DNA from: Salinihabitans flavidus
Lineage (GTDB): Bacteria > Pseudomonadota > Alphaproteobacteria > Rhodobacterales > Rhodobacteraceae
Assembly (NCBI RefSeq): GCF_900110425.1
Contig: NZ_FODS01000028.1
Span: forward strand, 1-45,306
Reading direction: 5' to 3'
Length of the DNA: 45,306 bases
The notes under the pieces are model-generated. The model saw nothing but the letters and a program-made list of their open reading frames with translations. It searched no databases and was not told the DNA's origin. Shown here in pieces: positions 8,106 through 17,270 of the stretch (the first letter of the stretch is position 1; each line of letters starts with the position of its first letter). The position numbers and the translations under genes were made by a program.

Positions 8106-9199
8106 TACGCCACTCCCTCATCGAAGAGAAAGATATTTCCCGAAGAAAGCGCCATGCGGACCGGGTGACCAACCGGGGGCACCTGTGAATCGGCCAGCCG
8201 ATCCGGCAGAAGACTGTCGACGTAGACACGTCCGCCACCCTGAACAGCCACGGACAGGCGCAGACCCAACCCGTAGTATACCACCTCGGCTATCTCACCG
8301 GGGATCTCGTTGTCGCCGGTTTCGCCATCCTTGAGAATGCGAACCTTCTCGGGGCGGAAGCCGACGGTTATGGCATCACCAGCCCGGCGGTGCGTTTCGC
8401 CAACGGCTTCGATTTCGACTCCGGCAACGGAAATTCGCGTACGGTCCCCGTCAACTCGTGCTATCTGGGCGTCGAGAAAATTCGTCGTTCCGATAAAATT
8501 CGCCACATAAGGAGAATTGGGATTATCGTAGAGCAGATTGGGGGAGCCTTCCTGCGCAACGCGGCCACTGTCCATGACAACGACGCGATCCGACATCACC
8601 AACGCTTCGGTCTGATCATGGGTGACCATGATGAAGCTGATGCCGACCTTTTCGTGCAGGTGTTTCAATTCAAGCTGCATCTGCCCGCGCAGTTTCGCGT
8701 CCAGCGCCGAAAGGGGTTCATCCAGAAGCAGAACTTTCGGTCTGCGCACGATGGCCCGGGCAAGTGCGATACGCTGACGCTGACCGCCTGAAAGCTGATA
8801 GGGGTGCTGATCAATCTTGTCCTCGAGACCGACAAGACTGAGGGCCCCCTGAACACTGGTTCCGATTTCCGTGCGGTTGAGTTTCTTCAGCTTGAGGCCA
8901 TAGCCGATATTCTCCCCGACTGTCATGTGCGGAAACAACGCATAGTCCTGAAACACCATGTTCACATCCCGCCTGTGCGGGGGGTCCCAGGTGACGTTTT
9001 TTCCAGCTAGCCAGATCGCGCCGTCTGTCGGGTCTTCGAAGCCCCCGATCATCCGAAGCAACGTTGACTTGCCGCAACCGGATGGGCCCAGAAGCGTGAC
9101 GAATTCCCCGTCTTCGACCGCGAATGTCACATTATCAACAGCAACGATGCTGCTGGAGTAGTGCTTGGACAACCGATCGAGTTCGATAATGGAGGCCAT
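8105..9199 (-). CDS. Polyamine-type ABC transporter ATP-binding protein (PotA-like)
   Basis: Cytoplasmic ATPase of 364 residues that powers the importer. It shows Walker A GPSGCGKST, the Q-loop VFQDYALFPH, the signature LSGGQRQRIALARA, Walker B VLLLDEPLSALD and the switch His in MVTHDQ. The C-terminal part (from about residue 240) is a TOBE/MOP-type domain with GFRPEKVRI, as in PotA, which binds regulators or substrate. It follows the binding-protein gene after a 79-base gap that holds a strong hairpin. Confidence 0.92.
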   Translation of the reverse strand: MASIIELDRLSKHYSSSIVAVDNVTFAVEDGEFVTLLGPSGCGKSTLLRMIGGFEDPTDGAIWLAGKNVTWDPPHRRDVNMVFQDYALFPHMTVGENIGYGLKLKKLNRTEIGTSVQGALSLVGLEDKIDQHPYQLSGGQRQRIALARAIVRRPKVLLLDEPLSALDAKLRGQMQLELKHLHEKVGISFIMVTHDQTEALVMSDRVVVMDSGRVAQEGSPNLLYDNPNSPYVANFIGTTNFLDAQIARVDGDRTRISVAGVEIEAVGETHRRAGDAITVGFRPEKVRILKDGETGDNEIPGEIAEVVYYGLGLRLSVAVQGGGRVYVDSLLPDRLADSQVPPVGHPVRMALSSGNIFLFDEGVA

Positions 9200-9224
9200 C
9201 TGCCTCTACTCCCTCTCTGAGTGG

Positions 9225-9252
9225 GGCGGAGCGCCAATGGACACGCTCCGCC
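9225..9252 (-). promoter_or_regulatory. Intra-operon hairpin between the solute-binding protein and ATPase genes
   Basis: A perfect 9-bp stem GGCGGAGCG/CGCTCCGCC with a 10-base loop and no T-tract. Such hairpins after binding-protein genes are known to stabilise the upstream mRNA or reduce read-through, giving more binding protein than ATPase. That role is inferred here. Confidence 0.6.
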
Positions 9253-9278
9253 TTGTTTCTGGTTCCTGTCGTCCGGAT

Positions 9279-10322
9279 CTACTGTGCTTTCACCGAGTTC
9301 CAGGCATTGAGATAGGCCTCGAAACGATCCCCGAGCGGAGCCCAGATCAGCAGGCTGTCCAGGTATTCGGGATCATCCTGATGCAGGGCCTCGAATTGCT
9401 CATCGGTCATGCAAGAGCGTGCCGCCTCTGCATTCGCCGCCGAATACCCATTCACATTGGCCACACCGCACTGTCCTTGCTCTGAAAGCTGCATGTTCAG
9501 GAACTTGTACGCGCATTCGCGATTGGGGGTGTTCTTGACCACCATCCATGAATCCATCCAGCCCTCTGCGCCTTCCTCGGGGATAAACTCGGTGACCTCG
9601 ATTCCTTCTGCCGCCAGAAGCGAAGACTGGTAGCCCGCCCAGGTATTGGAGATGATAACCTCACCCGCCTTGTAGAGATCCACCAGCTCACCGGCCGTTG
9701 ACCAGTATTTCCGCACCAGCGGTTTCTGCTCTATCAGGGACTCTCTGGCGGCGGCGATCTGTTCGTCAGACAGATTGTAGATATTCATGTCGCCGTTTCT
9801 GCGCGCAGCGACGTAGATCGAGCTCTTGTCATCCCAGAGCGAAATCTTTCCTGAGTTTTCTTCACTCCACAGAGCGTCGAGCGATGTTGGCGGCTCATCG
9901 AAGGCTTTGTCGAGATACATGAAGGCAATCGCGCCCCAACTGTAAGGCATCCCGTAGTACTCGCCGTCCCGCTGTATCCCGTCGAGGGCGAGAAACTTGG
10001 GATAGATGCCGTCCCAGCCCTCGATCATGGATGGATCAAGGGGCTCGACCAGATCAAGATCGATCATCAGCGCAGTCGTGTCGATCGAGGGTGTGATAAG
10101 ATCATAGACACCGCCGCCGCCCATGAGCTTGGGAGCGAAATCGTCATTCGAGCCGACATAAGTCGCGTTGACTTCGCACCCGCTCTCTTCAACGAACTGG
10201 TCAAGGAAGGAGGAATCGGCATAGCCCTCCCAGGTCAGCACGTTGAGCGTGCCCTCCGCCAGTGCCGGGGCGGCAGCAACGGAAAGAGCCATCGTGTATG
10301 ATGCTATCATTCTGATTTTCAT
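9279..10322 (-). CDS. Periplasmic polyamine-type solute-binding protein (PotD-like)
   Basis: Secreted binding protein of 347 residues that delivers the substrate to the importer. The N-terminus is a signal peptide, MKIRMIASYTMALSV then APALA, with cleavage before EGTLNVLTWEGYADSS; the NVLTWEGY start is typical of PotD/spermidine-putrescine binding proteins. A good AGGA site precedes the ATG. Four cysteines in the mature region (in ESGCEV, NRECAY, QGQCGV and RSCMTD) could form disulfides. The ligand cannot be read from sequence; context points to an amine or a gamma-glutamyl amine. Confidence 0.9.
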   Translation of the reverse strand: MKIRMIASYTMALSVAAAPALAEGTLNVLTWEGYADSSFLDQFVEESGCEVNATYVGSNDDFAPKLMGGGGVYDLITPSIDTTALMIDLDLVEPLDPSMIEGWDGIYPKFLALDGIQRDGEYYGMPYSWGAIAFMYLDKAFDEPPTSLDALWSEENSGKISLWDDKSSIYVAARRNGDMNIYNLSDEQIAAARESLIEQKPLVRKYWSTAGELVDLYKAGEVIISNTWAGYQSSLLAAEGIEVTEFIPEEGAEGWMDSWMVVKNTPNRECAYKFLNMQLSEQGQCGVANVNGYSAANAEAARSCMTDEQFEALHQDDPEYLDSLLIWAPLGDRFEAYLNAWNSVKAQ

Positions 10323-10345
10323 GGTTGTTATCCTCTGTTGGTTGA

Positions 10346-11731
10346 TTATCGGTTTCTTGTTTTTCTTGAGATTGTGGCGATATCGACGCCAAGAGCCGCG
10401 GCAGCCTTTCGTTTGCTGCCGTGTATACGGATTGCATCCTTGATGATCCGCAATTCATACTCCGCGACTGCCGCTCTGAGATCCAGGCCCGCGGAAAGGT
10501 CCGGCTGCCCGTCCGGCTGCGCTGGCGGTTCTTCAGGGGCCAGCGCCATAAGGCGGCGGGGCATTTCATCCTCGTCCACCCCGAGCACGGAAATTTGCTG
10601 AATGAGGTTCCACAGCTCGCGGATATTGCCCGGGTAGTCATACGCAAGAAGACGCGCGCGCATATCCTCGTCGAGCACAAGGGGAACGGAACGGCGCTTA
10701 TTGATCGCGGCAAGAAATCTGTCGACCAGATACCCAAGAATTTCGGGCAACTCGCGCAGGGGCCGCATGGGCATGTTGACGACCGCAAGTCGATAGTAGA
10801 GGTCCAGCCGGAACTGCCGCTCCTCGGCCATCTCGGGCAAGTCGCGGTTCGTCGCGGAAATCACACGCACATTCACGCGGCGCGGGCGCGTCCCGCCAAT
10901 TCGGGTGATAACCCCGTCCTCCAGAAAAGACAGAAGCTTGGCCTGAAGCGGCAAAGGGATTTCGCCCACTTCATCGAGAAACAAGGTCCCCCCTTCAGCA
11001 GCTTCGATCAACCCCTTCTTGCCGTCGGTGGAGGCGCCGGTAAACGCACCTTTCTCGTAGCCGAAAAGTTCAGATTCAAACAGACTCTCGGGGATCGCGG
11101 CACAGTTCACCGCGACAAACGGATCTGTGGCTCCAGCGACAAAGGCATGCAGATGCCGGGCGACCTCGGTTTTGCCGACCCCGGATTCGCCGGTGATGAT
11201 TACGCGCGCACCCTGCACCAGCGCCCGCTCCCCGCGTGAGAGCATCCGATCGAGCCACGGAGAAATGCTGCGTTGCCGCGCGAAATCCGGCCGTATCCGG
11301 TGATCCGCCGCGCCTGGAGTTGCGACTGGATCCCGTCGTCCCTCTGCCTTTCTGCGAGCGTGATCGAACACCGCCAGATCACGAAGCTGGATGACGTGGC
11401 CATCCGATTGTCCGGTGGGGTCGGCACGACGAAGCGTCACGAAAACCGAGCCGACGGCATCCCCCCTCAGAACGACGTTGCCGTTGCGCCCGGCCTCGAT
11501 CATCTCCTCCAGAAGCACCCAGTTGAGCGAACTGTCACGGCAAACCTTGCTGAAGGATCGGTCCACGATCTGTTCGGCCTCAAGGCCGAGGATCACTCGG
11601 GCCTCGCGATTGCAGAAAACGACCCGCCGTTCGCCGTCGAGCACGATCAGCCCGTCCGGAATCGCGTCAAGGGCCTCTGTGACACCAATGCCGACCTTGG
11701 TTTGGGGTGGCTTGATCACGCGCTCTCCCAT
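10346..11731 (-). CDS. Sigma-54-dependent transcriptional activator (PAS, AAA+, Fis-type HTH)
   Basis: Enhancer-binding protein of 461 residues that remodels sigma-54 polymerase. A PAS-like sensor lies at about residues 16-120 (ALDAIPDGLIVLD). The AAA+ domain has Walker A GESGVGKT (181-188), the sigma-54 contact loop GAFTGA (228-233) and Walker B GTLFLDE (248-254). A Fis-type HTH (about 425-461, KRKAAAALGVDIATISRKTRNR) ends the protein. No receiver domain is present, so activation is by ligand or partner rather than phosphorylation. The ATG at 11731 lies two bases after the PAS gene stop; the 89 upstream in-frame residues read as shadow of that gene. With the sigma-54 gene in the same cluster and a -24/-12 promoter before the P450 gene, it is probably the cluster's own activator. 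Confidence 0.92.
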   Translation of the reverse strand: MGERVIKPPQTKVGIGVTEALDAIPDGLIVLDGERRVVFCNREARVILGLEAEQIVDRSFSKVCRDSSLNWVLLEEMIEAGRNGNVVLRGDAVGSVFVTLRRADPTGQSDGHVIQLRDLAVFDHARRKAEGRRDPVATPGAADHRIRPDFARQRSISPWLDRMLSRGERALVQGARVIITGESGVGKTEVARHLHAFVAGATDPFVAVNCAAIPESLFESELFGYEKGAFTGASTDGKKGLIEAAEGGTLFLDEVGEIPLPLQAKLLSFLEDGVITRIGGTRPRRVNVRVISATNRDLPEMAEERQFRLDLYYRLAVVNMPMRPLRELPEILGYLVDRFLAAINKRRSVPLVLDEDMRARLLAYDYPGNIRELWNLIQQISVLGVDEDEMPRRLMALAPEEPPAQPDGQPDLSAGLDLRAAVAEYELRIIKDAIRIHGSKRKAAAALGVDIATISRKTRNR

Positions 11732-11733
11732 CC

Positions 11734-12924
11734 TTAGCCCCGTGCCTGCTCGGCGGCAGAAGCGTTTTCTGCACCGGGCAGCCGCGCCGATCCAAGCCGC
11801 ATACGAAAACTCACGACCAGACATTCCTCGGTGTTGAGCCGGACCGACCGAACCGAAAGATCCGCCTGTGCGGGCCGGTCCGGGCGTCTCAACTGGACGG
11901 GAATAATGCGTGTCGGATGTCCTGGAACCTGCTCTGCCGCGCTGTCGAAAAGGTCGGGCAGAGCGAGCGCCGGGGTGAGCAGATCCCTCAGCCTGCACTC
12001 AAGAAGGGTTTCGTGCGACATGTCGAAAAGTTCTTCTGCCGCGGCATTCGTCACGAGAACCTGGCCCTCGTCATCCACGACCAGTATCCCTTCGGGCAGG
12101 CCGGATAGAACCGTCTCAAGGGTTTGTATCTGCTCGCGCAGCACCGCATTCCGGCGCGCATGCTTTGACACGTCCCGCACCGTGCCCCACATGCGATAGA
12201 GCAGGTTGCCCCGGACCTGACCGCGGACATCGTTCTCGACCTCGATATAGACACCATCGTACCGCAGATCGCGGGACGGCGATCCGATTATGTTGAAATC
12301 CGCATGGATCAGCTGGCGAATGAACGCCTCGTTTTCTTTGCTGCGCGGAAAGGTCTCGTGGACGGGACGCTCATTGAAATCCGCACCATCCGGCGTCCGG
12401 TAGAGCCGGGCCATTGCCGCGTTGCAAAAGCGCCAGCGCGGGCCATTCTCGAAAACCTGCCGGATAATCTCCTGTTCGGGGGCGGAGAGATCAACGGGTT
12501 CTCTCCATTCCATGCACCATCCTGCATCGTCAGACGCTTCCAGAATAGAACCGAGGATCTCATTCTCCTCTGCCAGCCTTGCAAGGTCCTTCAGGCTGCC
12601 CGCGCGTGGCCATTTCACAGTTCGCAAACAAGTTTGCCCTGCGTCATCCTGAACGAGCGTAGCAATGGCCGTTGCCTCGATCAGACCGCCATCCCGGCAC
12701 CGCATATCGAGCGACAGGACATGTGGCCCCGGATCGGTCTGCGCGAACAGCCCCTGAAGTTGTTCGCGGTCTGCCAGCGGATAGATCAGTGACCAAGGTT
12801 GCCCGGCCGCCGTTCGGGGCTTGAGTCCGAGCCTGCGCTCTTGGGTTTCGCACGCATGGGCAATCAACCCGTCACGGCAAAGCGTGTCGGTCATCTCGGT
12901 TCGGTCTGTGATGTGTTTGCCCAT
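11734..12924 (-). CDS. PAS-domain sensory protein without an output domain
   Basis: A 396-residue soluble protein. The C-terminal half holds a clear PAS domain (VLSGLPEGILVVDDEGQVLV, about residues 276-295), preceded by a helix with heptad-like leucines (RRNAVLREQIQTLETVL). The N-terminal half resembles one or two further degenerate PAS folds, including CNAAMARLYRTPDGADF. No kinase, cyclase, HTH or membrane segment is seen. It is directly followed, two bases later, by the PAS/AAA+ activator gene, so I infer that it senses a pathway ligand and modulates the activator by PAS-PAS contact. An independent redox-sensing role is possible. Confidence 0.72.
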   Translation of the reverse strand: MGKHITDRTEMTDTLCRDGLIAHACETQERRLGLKPRTAAGQPWSLIYPLADREQLQGLFAQTDPGPHVLSLDMRCRDGGLIEATAIATLVQDDAGQTCLRTVKWPRAGSLKDLARLAEENEILGSILEASDDAGWCMEWREPVDLSAPEQEIIRQVFENGPRWRFCNAAMARLYRTPDGADFNERPVHETFPRSKENEAFIRQLIHADFNIIGSPSRDLRYDGVYIEVENDVRGQVRGNLLYRMWGTVRDVSKHARRNAVLREQIQTLETVLSGLPEGILVVDDEGQVLVTNAAAEELFDMSHETLLECRLRDLLTPALALPDLFDSAAEQVPGHPTRIIPVQLRRPDRPAQADLSVRSVRLNTEECLVVSFRMRLGSARLPGAENASAAEQARG

Positions 12925-12957
12925 GCGGATCTCCTTCGTTTGCGGACTGGGTACAGG

Positions 12958-14472
12958 TCAGGGCACGCAATGCAGATACTGGTCCACATCCCAGTTGGTG
13001 ACTTCACGCAGGAAGCGCGTCCATTCGTCCTGCTTGTACTCGTTGTATACATCGTAAAGTCGGCCTGGCAGCGCAGAACGGATCACTTCATCCTTCTCCA
13101 ATGCGATGAGAGCATCCTTCAGATTGAGTGGAATGAGTTCGACATCACCACCTGATTGCCAGACCTCCGTAACATTGCGCGATTCCGGCGCGCCGGGGTC
13201 GATCTTGTTGCGAATCCCGTCGTCGATCGCCTTGAGAAGAGCACTACAGAACAGGTGCGGATTTACCATGCTGTCGACGGCCCGGAATTCGAATCGGTCG
13301 GGGGACGAAATACGGATCGTGCAAGAGCGGTTCTGAAGCCCCCAGTTTGCACCAATCGGGGCCCACAGACCATAATCGTTGAAGCGCCGATAGCTGTTAA
13401 CGGTCGAAGCACCGATCGACGTAAGCGCACCGATATGTTTCAGCGATCCACCAAGCGCCCAGTGGCCAAGCTCGGACGGCAACCAGGTGCCATCCGTGCC
13501 TTCGAACATGTTCACTCCGCCTTTGGAGTACATCCAGTTTTCTTCCATCCCCGGAAGTTCCCCGGGTACCAGTTCCTGCACTTCCCGCCCGCCGTCTGAC
13601 CATAGCGAGCAGTTATGGTGACAGCCATTGGCCGCGTAACCCATGAACGGCTTCGCCATGAAGCAGGCAATCAATCCCCGCTGCCGGGCGACTTCTGCAC
13701 AGATCTGGCGATAGGTCGTCATCCGGTCGCAGGTCGCAAGCGCATCATCAAACTGATAATTGAGTTCGATCTGGCCGGGAGCATCCTCGCAGTCGCCCTG
13801 GATCATATCGAGGCCCATGGCACGGGCGTAGTCTGAAACCTGCATCCAGAGGTCGCGGGCCTTCTCAAACTGTCCGATATGGTAGGCGAGCGGCTCGGTG
13901 ATCCCTTCATAGGGCTGCACTTCACCTTCCTTCGGTTTGAGCCAGAGCATTTCAGGCTCCAGCCCGACACGCAGGTGCAGTCCGTTGTGCGCTGCGCGAA
14001 ACTCGCGGTCGAACCGCTTGAGATTGCCGCGCGTATCGTATTCATAGTAGGCACCGGGGCAATCGGGTTCTTCAAGACTGTAAAACAGCGTGCAGAACAC
14101 CCGGGCAACACGCTTGTCCCATGGCAATTGCACAAAGGTGTCGGGATCGGGCAGCGCAATACATTCCATTGCGTTGGCATCGAAGCCGATCAGTTCCCCC
14201 TTGAAATTAGGCAGAACGTTGGTGACCCCGCCCATCCATGTCTGCACGCCCTTTCGTGCCTGCGTTTCCCAGTGGCGCGCGGGCGCTGCCTTTCCCATGA
14301 CCCGGCCGGTAATGGAAATGTACTGGTAATAGATGTAGTCAACGCCAAGTGTATCGATCTTCCGGCGGACCCGTTCCACCAGTTCCGCGCGGCCCGGTGC
14401 ATCCGCTTCGCGATGGTAATCAGTGTCGGTATTCTGAACCACCTTTGTTCCACCTCTGATCTGGGTATTCAT
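12958..14472 (-). CDS. Glutamine-synthetase-family ligase 1 (putative gamma-glutamyl amine synthetase)
   Basis: ATP-dependent ligase of 504 residues. The N-terminal beta-grasp half (about 30-130) is followed by the catalytic domain, with glutamate-binding GLEPEMLWL, ATP/metal motifs NGCHHNCSLW and EFRAVDSMVNPHLF, and NSYRRFNDY. Length and motifs resemble the gamma-glutamylanilide synthetase (AtdA1/TdnQ) and related type III-like enzymes rather than nitrogen-assimilating GlnA: the adenylylation loop is not recognisable and no glnB is adjacent. I infer joining of glutamate to an amine produced or imported by the pathway. It is 29 bases downstream of a second, quite different paralogue. Confidence 0.82.
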   Translation of the reverse strand: MNTQIRGGTKVVQNTDTDYHREADAPGRAELVERVRRKIDTLGVDYIYYQYISITGRVMGKAAPARHWETQARKGVQTWMGGVTNVLPNFKGELIGFDANAMECIALPDPDTFVQLPWDKRVARVFCTLFYSLEEPDCPGAYYEYDTRGNLKRFDREFRAAHNGLHLRVGLEPEMLWLKPKEGEVQPYEGITEPLAYHIGQFEKARDLWMQVSDYARAMGLDMIQGDCEDAPGQIELNYQFDDALATCDRMTTYRQICAEVARQRGLIACFMAKPFMGYAANGCHHNCSLWSDGGREVQELVPGELPGMEENWMYSKGGVNMFEGTDGTWLPSELGHWALGGSLKHIGALTSIGASTVNSYRRFNDYGLWAPIGANWGLQNRSCTIRISSPDRFEFRAVDSMVNPHLFCSALLKAIDDGIRNKIDPGAPESRNVTEVWQSGGDVELIPLNLKDALIALEKDEVIRSALPGRLYDVYNEYKQDEWTRFLREVTNWDVDQYLHCVP

Positions 14473-14501
14473 CGTTGTCTCCCTGTCGATGTTGTTTTCA
14501 T

Positions 14502-15818
14502 TCAGCCTTCGAGATACCTGCCGCGCTCCTGCGCACTTACAGCCTTGGCAAGGCTGGCGTGTTCGGCGCGACAGGCGGCCGCGAAATTCCTTGTGAACGG
14601 CTCACCGAAGATTCGTTGGGCGTGGTCTGAACCGGCAAGACGGTCCGCCGCTTCTGCAAGATCGCGCGGAAAGCGCTGTGCCCCTTCAGGCACGAAATCA
14701 GGGCCTGCAGCTTCTGCCGGGGCCGGCACAGGTAAGTCGCGCTCGATACCGTCAAGTCCGGCACCGAGCATCAGCGCCATAGTAAGGTAGGGGTTGCAGT
14801 CGGCCGGCGGGACGCGGAATTCGAGGCGTGCGCGGGATTCTTTGCTGGGCACAGATCGCACGGCGACTGTGAACGGATATTCCGCCCATGTCAGAGACTT
14901 CGGCGCCCAGCTTCCGGGCGCAAGACGGCGATAGCCGTTCACGCTTGATGTGCACATCGCAAAGGCGTCGGGCACAACTTCCATCATCCCGGCGATGAAC
15001 TGCCGCGCCAACTTGCTCGTAGTCCCTTGCGGGTTGGAAAAGAGGTTACCTCCCGTCGTCTTGTCCTTCAGGCTGAGCGTACAGTGGCCACCTATGCCCG
15101 GGTAGTCGGCGCCGATATACGGCATGAAGCTGATCGTTTTGCCTTGCTGACGGGCAAAGCTGCGTGCCGCCATCCGTAGGAACGCCGCGTCATCTGCTGC
15201 GCGCAGCCCCTCGGTTGCGCCTAGTGTCGCCTCAAGGCAACCTGGCCCAAGTTCGACACCAAGTCCGTAAAGCGAGATGTCGTGATCCAGAATCTCCGCC
15301 TCCAGGCCGGCGATGAAACCCGCATGAGCATTGGCAGTGCTTCCCGACCAGCACTTGTTGTCGGCAGCAAACTTGCCGAGTCCCTCAAATTCCTTCTCGC
15401 GAACCGAGTTGGCATCCTCATCGAGAACGATCAACTCGAACTCGAACGCGCCGTCGACCTTATAGCCCAGCCGTTCCGCCCGCTCGATCTGCACACGCAG
15501 AACCTGTCGCGGCATCAATTCTCGCGCCTCCCCGGACAACTCGGCAATGACCGAAACCGCGTTCGGCTCCGAAGGGTTGCGCCGCATGGACTCTGCGTCA
15601 ATCTCCAGCGTCTCAGTATAGTAGGATGTTCCGCCGAAAAGCTCATCGGTGCTGTCCCAATAGGCTAAAACATTGGCAAAGCGCGCATCTTTCGACCAGT
15701 GAAGGAACTGTTCCTTGCGCAGACGCCGTTCGCGGAAAACCGAGGCATAATCGAACTGGCCGACATGCACGACTTCGGCGCCGAATGAGTCGAGTGATGC
15801 TTTCAGGGCATTTGTCAT
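14502..15818 (-). CDS. Glutamine-synthetase-family ligase 2 (putative gamma-glutamyl amine synthetase)
   Basis: A 438-residue member of the glutamine synthetase superfamily with the N-terminal beta-grasp fold (to about residue 105) and the ATP-grasp-like catalytic barrel. FEFELIVLDED carries the first metal-binding glutamates, GLGVELGPGCLEAT the next, GIGGHCTLSL the His loop, SVNGYRRLAPGSWAP the glutamate site and RLEFRVPPADCNPYL the arginine/glutamate pair. It is clearly different in sequence from the neighbouring ligase. PuuA and GlnA3-type enzymes that gamma-glutamylate polyamines or ethanolamine belong to the same broad group. It follows the ferredoxin reductase gene by 7 bases. The substrate is unknown. 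Confidence 0.8.
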   Translation of the reverse strand: MTNALKASLDSFGAEVVHVGQFDYASVFRERRLRKEQFLHWSKDARFANVLAYWDSTDELFGGTSYYTETLEIDAESMRRNPSEPNAVSVIAELSGEARELMPRQVLRVQIERAERLGYKVDGAFEFELIVLDEDANSVREKEFEGLGKFAADNKCWSGSTANAHAGFIAGLEAEILDHDISLYGLGVELGPGCLEATLGATEGLRAADDAAFLRMAARSFARQQGKTISFMPYIGADYPGIGGHCTLSLKDKTTGGNLFSNPQGTTSKLARQFIAGMMEVVPDAFAMCTSSVNGYRRLAPGSWAPKSLTWAEYPFTVAVRSVPSKESRARLEFRVPPADCNPYLTMALMLGAGLDGIERDLPVPAPAEAAGPDFVPEGAQRFPRDLAEAADRLAGSDHAQRIFGEPFTRNFAAACRAEHASLAKAVSAQERGRYLEG

Positions 15819-15825
15819 TGGATCC

Positions 15826-17043
15826 TCATGCGCTCATGGTTTGAATTGTGGCCTTGTCGAGACGGGCATGATGCCGGGCAAGCGAATTGGGACGGGCGCC
15901 AAGTCCGACCACTGCCACAAGCTCTCCGCGACGGGCGTATTCCACGATGATCGGCGCCTCGCCGACCTGGCTCAAATCGCCTTCGATAACGGTTTGCGTG
16001 TCGGCCAGGGCCGGGGCACCGAATGATTGCAATCGCATCCCGTGCTGTTCACTCCAGAAACTCGGCATCGGTGCAAAACCACCAGACGGTGATCTGCCCT
16101 CGCTTAGTGCCGAAATGGTTTCTGCCGCACGCCGGGCGGTTTGTCCCGGTACGCACCAGTGTTCGACCCGGCGGCAGGTTGCATCGAAGCGCAAGTTGGC
16201 AAAGCGCGCGATGTCACCCACGGCAAGCATGTTGCTGCTGCCGGCGGCGATCATCCTGTCATCGACAAGCACCCCATCAGAAAGATCCACTCCCGTCCCG
16301 GTAAGCCATTCGGTATTCGGAACCGTCCCGAGCGCCTCAACGATCACATCTGCTTCGAGCGCCTCTCCGTCATCCAGCACGACGTTCCCGTTGCTGAAAG
16401 AATGAACCCTGCGCCCAGTCAGAAGACGTACACCGCGGCGGCGATGCAGATTGCCCATTGCCGCCGCCACGCGAGTTCCCAACGCGTGCAGCATCGGCTG
16501 TGGCTCCGGTTCCACGATGGTGACATGCAGGCCCAGCTTGCAAGCGGTCGAGGCGATCTCGCATCCTATGAAGCCCCCGCCGATCACCGCCATCCGGGAT
16601 CCGGCCCGAAGCCGACCGGCAAGGCGGCACGCATCATCAAAGCCGCGCAGGACATACCGACGTTCCTCTGCCCCCTTCTGCGGAAGATGGCGCGGACGCA
16701 GCCCGGTTGCGGCGATGATCCAGTCGGCGGAAACGCGCGCTCCGTCGGCAAGTCGCAACTGGCCACTTTCCACTGACACCACGGCGCGACCGAGCCGAAG
16801 ATCCACATCGCCGGGGCTCAGCTTGCTGCGCAAGAGTAGCTTCTCAAGTATCTGCTCCTGCGACGGATGACCCGACGCAAGCCCTTCGATCGCATCCTTG
16901 GAAAGAGGGGGGCGGTTGTAGGGTGCGTGGCGTTCTTCGCCGACGAGGACGATCCGTGCGTTCGGCAGCGCGGCCCTGAGAGCCTCCGCCGTTCGCACCC
17001 CCGCAAGCGAGGCCCCGGCAATCGCGATTCTGGGTGAAGTCAT
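15826..17043 (-). CDS. FAD/NAD(P)H-dependent ferredoxin reductase for the P450 system
   Basis: A 405-residue flavoprotein of the rhodocoxin/putidaredoxin reductase type, passing electrons from NAD(P)H to the ferredoxin. It shows the FAD-binding GASLAGVRTAEALR, the HAPYNRPPLSKD motif seen in ferredoxin reductases, a second Rossmann GGGFIGCEIA for NAD(P)H, and the late FAD motif MLAVGDIARF. The ATG at 17043 (MTSPRIAIAG) was chosen because it places the FAD motif at the N-terminus; the longer frame overlaps the ferredoxin gene. It lies 7 bases after that gene. Confidence 0.9.
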   Translation of the reverse strand: MTSPRIAIAGASLAGVRTAEALRAALPNARIVLVGEERHAPYNRPPLSKDAIEGLASGHPSQEQILEKLLLRSKLSPGDVDLRLGRAVVSVESGQLRLADGARVSADWIIAATGLRPRHLPQKGAEERRYVLRGFDDACRLAGRLRAGSRMAVIGGGFIGCEIASTACKLGLHVTIVEPEPQPMLHALGTRVAAAMGNLHRRRGVRLLTGRRVHSFSNGNVVLDDGEALEADVIVEALGTVPNTEWLTGTGVDLSDGVLVDDRMIAAGSSNMLAVGDIARFANLRFDATCRRVEHWCVPGQTARRAAETISALSEGRSPSGGFAPMPSFWSEQHGMRLQSFGAPALADTQTVIEGDLSQVGEAPIIVEYARRGELVAVVGLGARPNSLARHHARLDKATIQTMSA

Positions 17044-17050
17044 TCCCGTC

Positions 17051-17242
17051 TCACTCCACAATGATCGCTTGCTCAGGGCAGGCATCCGCAGCTGCCTCTG
17101 CGTCATCGCGCAGCGCCTCGTCCGGCGCCGCCTTCCATTGAAGGTTGCCATCATCGTCGAAGGAGAAAATCTCCGGCGCCGCAATCACGCATTGGCCGTG
17201 CTGCAGGCAAGCATCCAGGTCGACCTTGATTTTCATGTCCAT
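17051..17242 (-). CDS. Small [3Fe-4S]-type ferredoxin, electron carrier to P450
   Basis: A 63-residue acidic ferredoxin. The cluster ligands are in CLQHGQC and, near the C-terminus, ADACPEQAI. The usual second cysteine of a 4Fe-4S site is His here, as in ferredoxins that serve bacterial P450s. It carries electrons from the downstream reductase to the upstream P450. An alternative start two codons later (MKIKVD) is possible. It sits between the P450 gene (28 bases) and the reductase gene (7 bases). Confidence 0.93.
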   Translation of the reverse strand: MDMKIKVDLDACLQHGQCVIAAPEIFSFDDDGNLQWKAAPDEALRDDAEAAADACPEQAIIVE

Positions 17243-17270
17243 GTCCCTGTCGTTGAATGAATGTTGAAGA

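Noticed and set aside
11732-11998. N-terminal extension of the sigma-54 activator into the PAS gene
   Set aside because: The 89 extra residues are Arg/Gly/Ser-rich shadow of the PAS gene frame; the ATG two bases after the PAS stop begins the normal PAS-AAA-HTH protein.
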